From NCBI GenBank assembly GCA_947479535.1, contig CANJZQ010000003.1:40660-104659 (forward strand): DNA of 64,000 nucleotides, in the 5' to 3' direction. This DNA comes from Oligoflexales bacterium. Its GTDB lineage: Bacteria > Bdellovibrionota_B > Oligoflexia > Oligoflexales > RGVZ01. This document shows, piece after piece, positions 26,647-35,457 of the stretch; the stretch's first letter is position 1, and each line of letters opens with the position of its first letter. The notes beneath the pieces were generated by a model. The model searched no databases and was not told the DNA's origin. It was given only the letters and a program-made list of their open reading frames with translations. The position numbers and the translations under genes were made by a program.

Positions 26647-27525
26647 ATGCTCGTAAATGGATACATTGACCGGCGATTTGAGCGACTTGGCCGTTTGGTC
26701 GGGGAAGACGGCGTGCGCCGGCTTCACGATTCTCATGTCCTGGTGGCGGGGATGGGAGGGGTTGGGTCGTGGGCTTGCGAAGCCCTTGTCCGATCCGGTA
26801 TCGGCCGGATAACCCTGGTCGACATGGACCGGGTTTCCTTGACGACCATCAACCGGCAGATGCCGGCACTGGAAGACACCATCGACCGTCCAAAAGTCGA
26901 GGTTGTCGCCGAACGCCTGAGGCAGATCTCGCCCCGGGCAAAAATCTGTCCGCTCTTCGAACACATCAATCCGGACTCCTTGCCGGCTCTGCTGGACCCT
27001 GATTCCCACGACGGCAAGCCCATCGATTTTGTGATCGACGCGATCGATCAGCTTGGCAACAAATGCGCGCTGATTGTCGCCTGCAAAAAAAATGGAATCC
27101 CAATCATAATCTCCACCGGTGCCGGCGGACGCATGGATCCAACCCAAGTCCGCATCGCCGATCTGGCCAAGACCAGCATCGATCCCCTGGCGCGCATGGT
27201 CCGCGTTTACCTGCGAAAAAAACACGGCTTCTCGACAAACTCGACCTTCAAAATTCCCGCCGTTTTCTCTGCAGAGATTCCGGTCGAACCGATTCCCCCG
27301 TCCCATCCCGACGCAGAGCGCGGGCGCAGTGAAATCACCAGCGCCGAAGGCTTCGATCCAAAAGCCCCCCTGAGCGAAGAAGACTTGGCGAACAAGCGTA
27401 ACGTCATCATGGGCACAATGGTGGGCGTCACGTCAGTTTTCGGAATGGCCGCCGCATCCCACGTGCTGCGGGAACTATTGGCAAAGCCGACAAGTTTTGC
27501 GGAAAATTCAAGTCCACCAGCTTGA
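26647..27525 (+). CDS. tcdA: tRNA threonylcarbamoyladenosine dehydratase
   Basis: TcdA (CsdL) uses ATP to cyclise t6A37 in tRNA to ct6A. The 292-residue protein aligns with E. coli TcdA from the ATG at 26647 (YIDRRFERLGRLVGEDGVRRL); a TTG at 26608 is an upstream alternative. It shows the E1-like fold motifs HVLVAGMGGVGSWACEALVRSG, ITLVDMDRVSLTTINRQ, PKVEVVAERL, DFVIDAIDQLGNK and IISTGAGGRMDPTQV. The C-terminal region ends GTMVGVTSVFGMAAASHVLREL, which is typical. With tsaD also in this window, the t6A and ct6A steps are both represented, although the genes are not linked. Confidence 0.93.
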   Translation: MLVNGYIDRRFERLGRLVGEDGVRRLHDSHVLVAGMGGVGSWACEALVRSGIGRITLVDMDRVSLTTINRQMPALEDTIDRPKVEVVAERLRQISPRAKICPLFEHINPDSLPALLDPDSHDGKPIDFVIDAIDQLGNKCALIVACKKNGIPIIISTGAGGRMDPTQVRIADLAKTSIDPLARMVRVYLRKKHGFSTNSTFKIPAVFSAEIPVEPIPPSHPDAERGRSEITSAEGFDPKAPLSEEDLANKRNVIMGTMVGVTSVFGMAAASHVLRELLAKPTSFAENSSPPA

Positions 27526-27585
27526 AGCCCCTCATCCATGCCCTCCAAACATCCGAAAAGGATTCTGGAAAAGTAAAAGGGCATC

Positions 27586-29694
27586 ATGGAAAAAATCCCG
27601 CCAAAACGAAGGCTGACTGACGTCGACGACAGCGTGTTCACGCTGCGACGTCGCAGCAAGTTTTCGCTTTTTATTGCGCTGATCTGTGTGCTTTTCCCGG
27701 TTCTCTTTATTGGCAGTCAGATCAAGGAACTCTTGTCGCCGGCGACCGATATTTACCGCGACCCCTCATTTGAAAATCTGACCCGCGAGGGTGTTGAATG
27801 GGACGTCTTTTACGGTGAGTCAGAAATGTGTGGTGCGATTGAATGCCATCTGACAGTCGATTATCCTGACGGAAAATTCACAAAAAAAATGATACTTCCC
27901 GCAAGGGAGTTCCCACTGACTGGCTACAAACCGGGTCAAACGATCTACCTTCGCACCAAGATCAAAATCCCCGAGCGCCTTCTCCGTGAAACCAAACCAA
28001 TCGCCCTGCACTCGCTCTACGTTTGGGCAAAGAAATATGAATTTTTTGTCAACGGAATCCAAATCGATGAAGGCGAGGCGGAGACCCTGAACCTGACGAT
28101 TCCCCGTCGTTTGATCGGAAGCGATGGCATCGCGAACCTCGCCGTCCGGATCGATCCAGGCAGCCTTCCGTATCAAGGAATCGCAAACAGGAAAGACCTC
28201 TTGATTGGAGATCGCGCCGCTCTGACTGCCACTGCCTTCAAACCACGGGAACTGAAAACCACTTATTTTCTCTGGTTTCTTTTACCCCGCCTGACATTCT
28301 GCTTCATCTTTGCATTTCTTTATGTGTTTCTTGCCCAGAACCGGGAACTCTTCTCATTTATTCTCTATATCCTCGTGTCCTCGGTCGGCATCCACCTCGA
28401 CTCTGGATACTCTGAATGGCTCGAGGCGTGGGGCGTCAATCGTGGCATTCTGGCTCCCGCGGTTCAATCCTTCACTGACCTGTTTTTAATTTTGTTCATC
28501 CACGATTTTTTTCGAATGAAAGTTCCGGGATTCTTCAAACGTTTCCGCATTTGGATATTTGTCCAGGCCACACTGATTGCCATCGCATGGGCTATTTTCC
28601 CGGCGAAGGCTACGGTAAATTTAACTTTTGCTTTTGCGATTCTGGCCCGGACGTTTGCCGTGGTTTACGGGCTCTATGCCTCATGGACCACCATGGTGCT
28701 GTTGAAGAAAAACAAAAAAAGCCCTGGCCGGGTCGTCACCGCGAAAATCCTTTTCACCTTTTTTGTCGTGGCACTGGTTCCAATGTTTCTGGAAAACCGG
28801 CGCCTCCTGGCCGACGTGCTCAACTTGAATCCGAGCGGATTTCCATGGACGTTTGCGTTTGATTTGATCTTGTTCGCCGTCTTGGCATCAATAACGGCTT
28901 ATGATTACGGCGTGACTGCAAATGCCAAAATGCGGGTGGAACGAGACTTAAAGGTGATGGAAGACAGGCTGGAGCTGGGAAGGTCCGTGCAAAACATGCT
29001 CCTACCTACAGAAAGGTCCGGGACAGCGGGCGACCTTCAATACCAGTTCTACTTTGAGACCGCACAGACGATGGCAGGGGATTGGTACTATGTCTGGCAT
29101 GCCGCCGATGGCTCCACGCGCTTGTTCGTCGGAGATGTCACGGGAAAGGGTCCACAGGCTGCACTTGCTGTGGCGGCGATCATCAGCGCCTTGACCCGAC
29201 ACCATGAAAACCATGACACCGTTGTTTCAACCATCGAATCGCTCAACCACCACCTGTTCAAATTATTTGGCGGCAGGGTCATGTCAACCATGAGCGTGAC
29301 GATCATCGCGGAATCGGGCGACCCCAGCACGGTAACCTTAGTCAATTGTGGCACTCCAGGTTGGGTCACAAGCGCTGCATGCCCCGCAAAAGCCCGCTAT
29401 CTGCCAGTAGCATCTCAACAGCTCGGCACCCAGGAAAGCGTGCGCATGAACACCCTGAAATTACGCCTTGAACCTGGTGAGTTTATCGGAACGTTCACTG
29501 ACGGATGCATCGACGGCAGCCGGGCAACGAAAAAATTTATAGACTTGATTGGCACCCACAGGCCAACGGACCCAAATTTCATCTATCGCCTGATGATCGA
29601 TGCTGGAAAAGAAACGGTCCAGTCAGATGACCGGACCGCACTGGTGATTACCAATAATCTCAACCTGGCTTCTTTGCATCAAGCGCTTCCCTGA
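27586..29694 (+). CDS. Membrane-bound SpoIIE/RsbU-type PP2C phosphatase
   Basis: The 702-residue protein has one N-terminal helix (about 27-45), an extracytoplasmic beta-rich domain of about 180 residues with a cysteine pair (CGAIEC), and then about seven membrane helices (225-445). This layout resembles the 7TMR-DISM receptors. A short coiled coil (RVERDLKVMEDRLELGRSVQ) leads to a PP2C domain: MAGDWYYVWHAADG, FVGDVTGKGPQAALAVA, GTFTDGCIDG and QSDDRTALVI carry the metal-binding Asp residues. It should dephosphorylate an anti-sigma-antagonist STAS protein in response to an external signal. A two-unit STAS-like protein occurs at 40708-41493, but partnership is untested. Confidence 0.9.
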   Translation: MEKIPPKRRLTDVDDSVFTLRRRSKFSLFIALICVLFPVLFIGSQIKELLSPATDIYRDPSFENLTREGVEWDVFYGESEMCGAIECHLTVDYPDGKFTKKMILPAREFPLTGYKPGQTIYLRTKIKIPERLLRETKPIALHSLYVWAKKYEFFVNGIQIDEGEAETLNLTIPRRLIGSDGIANLAVRIDPGSLPYQGIANRKDLLIGDRAALTATAFKPRELKTTYFLWFLLPRLTFCFIFAFLYVFLAQNRELFSFILYILVSSVGIHLDSGYSEWLEAWGVNRGILAPAVQSFTDLFLILFIHDFFRMKVPGFFKRFRIWIFVQATLIAIAWAIFPAKATVNLTFAFAILARTFAVVYGLYASWTTMVLLKKNKKSPGRVVTAKILFTFFVVALVPMFLENRRLLADVLNLNPSGFPWTFAFDLILFAVLASITAYDYGVTANAKMRVERDLKVMEDRLELGRSVQNMLLPTERSGTAGDLQYQFYFETAQTMAGDWYYVWHAADGSTRLFVGDVTGKGPQAALAVAAIISALTRHHENHDTVVSTIESLNHHLFKLFGGRVMSTMSVTIIAESGDPSTVTLVNCGTPGWVTSAACPAKARYLPVASQQLGTQESVRMNTLKLRLEPGEFIGTFTDGCIDGSRATKKFIDLIGTHRPTDPNFIYRLMIDAGKETVQSDDRTALVITNNLNLASLHQALP

Positions 29695-31108
29695 GGGAGT
29701 TTGAAAAGAACCTTCCGATGGGCAGCGTTCCGTAATTCACAGTCTCATACTCGAGCCCCTTGCGGTCAGAGAAATAAACCGACTCAACACCGGTGGATCC
29801 ATCGAACCTTTGTGTGGCGTCTAGGAGATCGTAGGTCAAGTCTTCGCCTAAATCACTGTCGCAGGATTCAAAAAAAACAAGCGGCAGTGCCACACTAAAT
29901 TCCTGCAACAATACAACCATGGCTGTTTTAGTGATTCCCGGAGTTTCAAGGGGGCGAGCATCGGATGCGAGATCGTTCTTGAGGTCACCGGTCTTGAGGT
30001 CTCCAACTTTAAGATCACCAACCTTGAGGTCATTGGTTTTCAGGTCACCCACCTTGAGATCACCCACCTTGAGATCCCCGACCTTCAGGTCACCGACTTT
30101 GAGATCCCCAACCTTTAAATCACCAACCTTGAGATCGCCGATCTTCAAATCACCAACCTTCAAGTCTTTCAAGAATGCTTCCGGCGAATCACCGAGCCCC
30201 AGATCACCGACTTTTAAATCAGATACCTTCAGATCACCAAACGATGCGTTTATGGACGAGAGCTGAATATCCTCGAGTCGTGTTCCATTCAGGATCAATT
30301 CACCAATGCGAGTTCCATCAGGCAGGACGAGATCAACAAAACGCATCTCGCTGATGGAAACCGTCGATGCAATTTCGACGTACCTGGCCGCGAGAGCTCT
30401 GTCATCGAGAAGGTCAGAGCGATAAGAGAGCTTCGGCGCAACGACGTAATCTCCACCGCCGTGCGACTTCGAAATCAGGACATAGGCAAAGTCGGACGAA
30501 GCAATATTTTTTGCCATCAAGATGGTTTTCACAGCATTTTGCATTGCCTCAAATGCCTTTTGAGACGATAGAGGCATTTCTCCATAACGGAAGTCCTGCA
30601 GTTCTTCCGCAGACAGGTCCACTTTGAAGTCAACTTCCTCGACTTTTCCCTGGTAGTCCCCGGGCAAGCAGAAACGCACTTTGCCAGCGCGAGCCAGTTT
30701 GTTCGTGAAAATGAAAAGCCCTGTTTTGCGGCCCTTGATGTCAGGACGACAAATTTGGCTTTCCAGGCCATTGGCGTCTTTTTGAACTTGAACTGCAAAC
30801 CTGCTCAAGTCGTTTTGGTAGGACGTTGCAATGCGAGCAAGGGTGGCTTTGCCAGTTGGAGAAGTGATACTTCGCTCTGCCGCGGCCAACGCGTTTCCAA
30901 TCCGCGCATATTGATCTGCGATGACGGGCGTGGGGGGCGTCTCATTGGCATAGAATATGACCATTTCACCGTTGCCCTTGCGAACAGCCATCCCCTCAGC
31001 GCCAACCAAGCCCTTGTCCTTCGAAAACTGGATCCGACAGGCACTAACGCCCGGGACCGCCATAAGCAAGACCAACGAAAGCTGGACTCTGTGGAATGAG
31101 AATTTCAC
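29660..31108 (-). CDS. Lipoprotein with caspase-fold (clan CD-like) motifs and an inserted pentapeptide-repeat block
   Basis: The GTG start has an AGGGGGT site. The 482-residue protein has a lipoprotein signal ending GVSAC (Cys24). Residues 206-220 read FAYVLISKSHGGGD and residues 409-420 read PLVFFESCDSDL: a hydrophobic strand ending in His216-Gly, and another ending in Cys416, the layout of clan CD peptidases (caspases, metacaspases, clostripain). The end, SVYFSDRKGLEYETVNYG then RFFSNSLREAL, resembles the last strand and helix of metacaspase-like proteins. Between His and Cys lies a run of GDLKV pentapeptides (about 291-379), which should form a beta-helix. Catalytic activity is inferred. 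Its 3' end overlaps the phosphatase gene by 35 bases. Confidence 0.6.
   Translation of the reverse strand: MKFSFHRVQLSLVLLMAVPGVSACRIQFSKDKGLVGAEGMAVRKGNGEMVIFYANETPPTPVIADQYARIGNALAAAERSITSPTGKATLARIATSYQNDLSRFAVQVQKDANGLESQICRPDIKGRKTGLFIFTNKLARAGKVRFCLPGDYQGKVEEVDFKVDLSAEELQDFRYGEMPLSSQKAFEAMQNAVKTILMAKNIASSDFAYVLISKSHGGGDYVVAPKLSYRSDLLDDRALAARYVEIASTVSISEMRFVDLVLPDGTRIGELILNGTRLEDIQLSSINASFGDLKVSDLKVGDLGLGDSPEAFLKDLKVGDLKIGDLKVGDLKVGDLKVGDLKVGDLKVGDLKVGDLKTNDLKVGDLKVGDLKTGDLKNDLASDARPLETPGITKTAMVVLLQEFSVALPLVFFESCDSDLGEDLTYDLLDATQRFDGSTGVESVYFSDRKGLEYETVNYGTLPIGRFFSNSLREALDAKKPG
29972..30238 (-). repeat. Tandem 15-base repeats coding for GDLKV pentapeptides
   Basis: Read on the minus strand, units of 15 bases encode (G/S)DL(K/G)(V/I/T) about 15 times. 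The densest run is 29975-30169, with variants GDLKI, NDLKV and GDLKT, and a short non-repeat interruption (residues 305-314). Neighbouring units differ at synonymous positions, so the array is not a very recent expansion throughout. Confidence 0.9.
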
Positions 31109-31194
31109 TGCGACCCCCTAAGAAGTCACATCGTTTCGGCACATCCTGGTTAAAACTAAAGAGGTTGGTGATTTATGGCGTGATTACAACAACT

Positions 31195-32463
31195 TCAGCG
31201 CGCATCTAAAAAGCTGGTAAGGCTGAACTCGTAGTATTCAAAATTGGGGGAGTTTAAGCCTGCCACAGGAAAGCTAGCCGTTATCTTGGCGATATACGGA
31301 ATCACAAACTCTTTGCGCTGAAAGGCTTCAACGGTATTCATGGAGAACCCGATCTCTTGAGTGATCAGTTCGGTGTCAGAATTCGCAGAAATTTTGGAAT
31401 AGTTACCAGCGATGCTGCCCGTGTAGCGATCCGAAAAATGGCGATGGTCCGCAAATCGAAGATTGCCTTTGAACATTCCTGCGCCAAATTCCATGACAGC
31501 ACCGATTTCGTAATCATCGCCCGGATTGTGAAGGACATTCGTTTTACGGTCCAAAGCGACAATGGATTCAGTGCCCTCGGGGACCCTACGCTTTACCCTG
31601 GCATCCACATTATAGGCGTACATCTGATCAAAACCTGCACTAAAGTAAGGCGTAAGCTGCATGCGTTGTGAAAGGGACTGTCCGATCGAAACATACCCCT
31701 TTCCAAGCCCGATATCATTTATGAGATCAGGATCGTCGGCATGACCGGTCGGCAATGAGAGGGAGGGGCTATATTCAAAGGCGATTGGCATACCGTCGAA
31801 CACTTCAATATTGAAAGCTGTCTTTACGCCAATCTGAAGATCACCGAGCCCGGAGTATTGCCAGCGGTCGATCGGGCCGTACCCCTCCGATTCGATTGAA
31901 TTTCGGATCGTTGCCACGTCGAGCAGACTTGCCTGTTCCAAGCCCTGACGCAACTCGTCAAATGCAATGTTTCCCAGCCTGTCGAGGATGGCTTGGGCAT
32001 TATTTGTCCCAGTAAACTCAATCCTGTTTTTAACCAGGGCAGTCGTCCACGGAGCGCCCACGAAAACCGTCATGTCCTTGCTCGCCCCATAAGCAAACCC
32101 AAAAATGGAGGCCGAGATATCCGCAGAGACATGTTGCTGCAGCACTCCAAGATCAAGAGCCGTCTCGGAAGGATCACCAACCGTTTGCAAGACAGTGGCG
32201 AGGCGCTGGAGATCCTTGCCCCCCTTGCCACTCAAGAGCATTCCATTGTCGAACCGCATGGTGTAGTCAGCGCCAATCGGGCGCAGTTGAAAATTGGCAT
32301 CAAACGCATTTTCCTGACTTTTATACGACCGGTAACCCGCCTGCCACGCAACAATACCCTCAGGAAGAAGACCCTGTGCAGATGCAGTCCCAGAGAGCGT
32401 CCCCGCAAAAATTGCGGCAAGCCACGCAGCGAATGGGTTTAAATGGATACTGCGGCGTCCCAC
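31195..32463 (-). CDS. Predicted outer-membrane beta-barrel protein
   Basis: A GTG start overlaps the end of the upstream lipoprotein gene by 25 bases. The 422-residue product has a signal peptide cleaved near TASAQG. The mature part alternates strands and turns, contains strands such as FEYSPSLSLPTG, GYVSIGQSLSQRMQLTPYFSAG and GNLRFADHRHF, and ends in the aromatic-rich EYYEFSLTSFLDAR. This resembles uncharacterised transporter- or phenol-channel-like outer-membrane proteins. No plug or periplasmic domain is seen. It lies in the same transcription unit as two lipoproteins, so it could be their outer-membrane partner. Confidence 0.65.
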   Translation of the reverse strand: MGRRSIHLNPFAAWLAAIFAGTLSGTASAQGLLPEGIVAWQAGYRSYKSQENAFDANFQLRPIGADYTMRFDNGMLLSGKGGKDLQRLATVLQTVGDPSETALDLGVLQQHVSADISASIFGFAYGASKDMTVFVGAPWTTALVKNRIEFTGTNNAQAILDRLGNIAFDELRQGLEQASLLDVATIRNSIESEGYGPIDRWQYSGLGDLQIGVKTAFNIEVFDGMPIAFEYSPSLSLPTGHADDPDLINDIGLGKGYVSIGQSLSQRMQLTPYFSAGFDQMYAYNVDARVKRRVPEGTESIVALDRKTNVLHNPGDDYEIGAVMEFGAGMFKGNLRFADHRHFSDRYTGSIAGNYSKISANSDTELITQEIGFSMNTVEAFQRKEFVIPYIAKITASFPVAGLNSPNFEYYEFSLTSFLDAR

Positions 32464-34247
32464 GCGTTGATCCCTGCGTCAATGGTTTGAATCAAAGCGG
32501 CAATTTCCGCTTCATTGGCACTGTAACTCTTTAAGCGAAAAAGAGCCTCTCGACACCAGATTGCCTCTTCTGGCGAGAGATCCAATTGCGAGTTTGAATC
32601 CAACTTTTCAGAAAGATTATCAATCAATTTCTGACCAAGAACTGCGATCCGCCGGCGGACAAATCCGCTCCGCATCATTTGCTGTTCGACTCGCGCAAGG
32701 GTGGCAATCAACTCCGCTTGTTTTGCAACGGGCAATGCAGCGCTTCCAGATTCAAATGCTTGCCAGTCAGTACTGCGACGCAGTGAGCGTAAGACACTCA
32801 AACGGAGGGCATCCTGTAGTTTTGGGAGTGCGTCACGAACGACTGTCTTGTCTGATTCGGAAAGGCCTGAGGAATCAATCGATTGAATTTCCTGAGACCA
32901 TGCCGTGAGGACATTGGCCACGCGCACCATGCTCATCAGGTTTGTCTCACTACGCTGCACCCGCTGTTCCGGGATTGAATAGGAATCACCGATCGACATG
33001 GTATCAAGTGCCACCATTTCCTCGCCGAGCAGGACCTGAATCCCCTGTAAAAACGCCAACCCGAGTCGCTGCGAGTCAGCTGGAAAAATATTTGCGTCGC
33101 CAGACCCAAACAATGCTGCTGGATACTTGCGCGATTCGAGTCTCAGATTTTTGAAAATGGCAGCTCCTGCGCGCCACACCAAAACCTGCTCCGACAAATC
33201 GATTGAACCAGCCTGGCGTTGCCATTGCTCTTTACCGTTAACAATCAATTTCAAAGACGACATGGGCTGGTAGGCAATTTTAAGCCGACCTGACAGACCA
33301 AGGAGTGGCGCACCAGTCGCTGGAAGCATTTCAAATCCGAGGAGGTTTCCAGAAGGATCACGGGGGTTCAACATAAGCCCACCGTATATACGTCCGTCAA
33401 AGCCACGCTTGACACCAAGAACGTAATTAATCTCGGCCATCATCCGCGCCCAACTGACCAACTGGATGTCTTGCTCAAGTGGAAGGTTCTGACGACTCCG
33501 TCCGGGTCCAGTCATCCAAGGCGCAGGTGGACTTGCAACCAGCAGCCACCGGGCAGCGAGACTTCCGACATCAAAACCATCAGGCCGTACAACGTTTCCG
33601 GTTGAACGGGCTGGGATTTGCCAAGGCAGCGGGGCAAACCCGTCAAAATAAAGTTTTCCAGAGGAGCCAATTTTAAGTGGATTTTGCCATGCGTTCTGAA
33701 TCTGGGCCAAAAGATTCGAACGGACCGTACTCTCAAGCTGGGAATCGCTAGCAAAAATTTTGGAGATCACGCTATCCGCGCCACCGGGCAACTGCAGAAC
33801 CGCCTGAATGCGTTTGTCTTTCAGGATGGCTTCACGCACTTGCGGAACAAGTACCTGTGGAAGTGAACCGTAAGTTTCCAGTGTTCTGGTCAGAACCCTG
33901 TGAGACCAGCGGGGAGCACATTCGCAATCCGCAACAGCCCAAAGCAGTTCGTCGTAGTCCATGGCCTGAAATCGCTCGCGAACCGCAGAACCCTTGAGGA
34001 TATCGACGCCACTGAAATTAACGCGGATTGAATCATTCTCGAGAGGCAAGGGGGCTTCCTGACCGCTTTCCGACGGATTAGGTTCCGAGTATCCGTTCTC
34101 ATAAAGCTTGGGAAGGTCTCCGTTGGCCCGGGGCGTGTCCTGCGCGCCACCTTGAGAACCGATAAAATTTCCCGGGAAAATCCACTGGCAAGCCACAAGG
34201 GCTTGAGCGGTCAACAGAACAGCGATGGTATTGAAGATTCGACGCAT
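32439..34247 (-). CDS. Large predicted lipoprotein of unknown function
   Basis: Starting at 34247 (MRRIFNTIAVLLTAQ) gives 602 residues with a lipobox ending LVAC (Cys20); an ATG 17 codons upstream has no signal-like sequence. A Gly/Pro/Asn-rich linker (25-65) precedes a mixed domain. A CEC motif occurs near residue 110. The middle (230-400) is beta-rich with FDGRIYGGLMLNPRDPSG and LPATGAPLLGLSGRLKIAY, while the last 180 residues are strongly helical and Gln/Arg/Leu-rich, possibly coiled. No family is recognised. It precedes the barrel protein and the caspase-like lipoprotein in one unit. Confidence 0.65.
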   Translation of the reverse strand: MRRIFNTIAVLLTAQALVACQWIFPGNFIGSQGGAQDTPRANGDLPKLYENGYSEPNPSESGQEAPLPLENDSIRVNFSGVDILKGSAVRERFQAMDYDELLWAVADCECAPRWSHRVLTRTLETYGSLPQVLVPQVREAILKDKRIQAVLQLPGGADSVISKIFASDSQLESTVRSNLLAQIQNAWQNPLKIGSSGKLYFDGFAPLPWQIPARSTGNVVRPDGFDVGSLAARWLLVASPPAPWMTGPGRSRQNLPLEQDIQLVSWARMMAEINYVLGVKRGFDGRIYGGLMLNPRDPSGNLLGFEMLPATGAPLLGLSGRLKIAYQPMSSLKLIVNGKEQWQRQAGSIDLSEQVLVWRAGAAIFKNLRLESRKYPAALFGSGDANIFPADSQRLGLAFLQGIQVLLGEEMVALDTMSIGDSYSIPEQRVQRSETNLMSMVRVANVLTAWSQEIQSIDSSGLSESDKTVVRDALPKLQDALRLSVLRSLRRSTDWQAFESGSAALPVAKQAELIATLARVEQQMMRSGFVRRRIAVLGQKLIDNLSEKLDSNSQLDLSPEEAIWCREALFRLKSYSANEAEIAALIQTIDAGINAWDAAVSI

Positions 34248-34324
34248 GGGTATCGGCAACATGCCTCCAACATGTAAGATGAGCAATTCGCATTCCAAGC
34301 CTAACCCATTGTAATGCTGATGGC

Positions 34325-34374
34325 TGTCGATAAATAGGACGACATATTCCAGCCAAATGTCGAAAAAATCGACA
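34325..34374. promoter_or_regulatory. Repeated TGTCG/CGACA half-sites between divergent lipoprotein genes
   Basis: TGTCG at 34325-34329 faces CGACA at 34340-34344, and TGTCGA at 34358-34363 faces TCGACA at 34369-34374 around five A bases. Four matching half-sites in 50 bases suggest a two-operator site controlling the gene pair at 34247 (minus) and 34492 (plus). No regulator gene is adjacent. Confidence 0.45.
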
Positions 34375-34491
34375 CTTTAGCTGACGTGCACAACTCGTTA
34401 GGCTATTTCGCAACAGGAGATCAGGCACTTGGACCGCCTAGCCCTTGGTGGCTCAGGACTTGCAAAGTTGCCAACAAACCCGGAGGACAAA

Positions 34492-35277
34492 ATGAAACGT
34501 ACACAGGCCATCAGCATGTCGATAACGAAGATCAAGTTGCCCGTGCAAGCCCTTGCCGCATTGGCCCTGCTCTCGATCAGCATCGGGTGCGTTTCACAGG
34601 CACCGAGCGTGGACGTAGCGCCAGGCTCACAGCAGAATCCAAACGCCTCAGGGACCATTCCGGGCAATGGTTTCGATCAGACCATGGACACCGGATCCCT
34701 CAGCGCCGTACTCGATGAACGGCAGCTAAAAGATCAGTTCAACATAAATACCGCAAACCTCAGCTACCGGTTCACTTATCTCGGTAAATCAGAGTCCGGC
34801 GCGATTCGCTTCAGCGGGGGAAAGTCGCGCGTCAGCCTGTCCAAACTGAAGCCGGGCCAAACTGGAACCGTCTCCCTTGAAATTTCCGAAGGTAATGTTC
34901 TGCGCCTCAAAGGCGAACAAGCCAATGTCACCCTGCGTCCCGGCCAGAATGAAATGTCCCTGAACCTTCGTAGCGTCGCTCCGTTAATCCCAGGACCAGG
35001 CACAAACCCAGGAACGGGGCCCGGTACGAATCCAGGCACTGGCCCGGGCACGAATCCAGGAGCGAATAACAATGGCATCGCACCGCCACAGGACACAAGC
35101 CTCTCGATTAACGTGACGATGGACGGAAACAACCCATCCCCGCCAGCACAGCCGAACGTCCAACCGAATGTTCAGCCAAATATACAACCGAACGTCACTC
35201 CACAGATCCAGCCGCAAGCCTGGAACGGAATCGGCGATCGCGGAAATGAAAACTGGAGCATTGAATCCGTCGAGTAA
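34492..35277 (+). CDS. Repeat-rich predicted lipoprotein
   Basis: The ATG at 34492 has a GGAGG site. The 261-residue product has a lipoprotein signal ending ISIGC (Cys33). A compact beta-rich domain (70-150) includes LSYRFTYLGKSESGAIRFSGG and ends in NEMSLNLRS, and may be a small immunoglobulin-like fold. Two low-complexity tracts follow: GTNPGTGP units (about 165-190) and QPNV/QPNI units (about 225-245). It is divergent from the lipoprotein and barrel operon and ends in a strong terminator. Surface linkers of this kind usually extend a domain away from the membrane; function is unknown. Confidence 0.68.
   Translation: MKRTQAISMSITKIKLPVQALAALALLSISIGCVSQAPSVDVAPGSQQNPNASGTIPGNGFDQTMDTGSLSAVLDERQLKDQFNINTANLSYRFTYLGKSESGAIRFSGGKSRVSLSKLKPGQTGTVSLEISEGNVLRLKGEQANVTLRPGQNEMSLNLRSVAPLIPGPGTNPGTGPGTNPGTGPGTNPGANNNGIAPPQDTSLSINVTMDGNNPSPPAQPNVQPNVQPNIQPNVTPQIQPQAWNGIGDRGNENWSIESVE
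34995..35067 (+). repeat. Tandem repeat coding for GTNPGTGP units
   Basis: Units of 24 bases encode GTNPGTGP about two and a half times. A second run of 12-base units just downstream (about 35154-35200) encodes QPNV. The units differ at third codon positions. Confidence 0.75.
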
Positions 35278-35301
35278 ATGTGGATCTGAAAATCCCCCCC
35301 A

Positions 35302-35331
35302 AAAGGACCCAATCAGGGTCCTTTTTTTTTT
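35302..35331 (+). terminator. Strong rho-independent terminator
   Basis: AAAGGACCC (35302-35310) pairs perfectly with GGGTCCTTT (35316-35324) around AATCA, followed by an unbroken T-run. It separates the lipoprotein gene from the MoxR operon. Confidence 0.93.
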
Positions 35332-35457
35332 GCCCAAGCCCGCGGAACAACTGTTGATTGAATACTTCTTTCTCAAAGAAAAAAATGAACCTGCCTCAGA
35401 CCCCGGCGTTCCTGGTCGATGGACGATTAGAACAGCCCTTAGAAGATGGGAGACCTA

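Noticed and set aside
26625..27306. Upstream extension of the lipoprotein hydrolase frame
   Set aside because: The extension is antisense to tcdA; the lipoprotein signal and ribosome site fix the start at 26577.
29972..30238. CRISPR array
   Set aside because: The 15-base units are directly adjacent with no unique spacers and lie in frame inside a coding gene.
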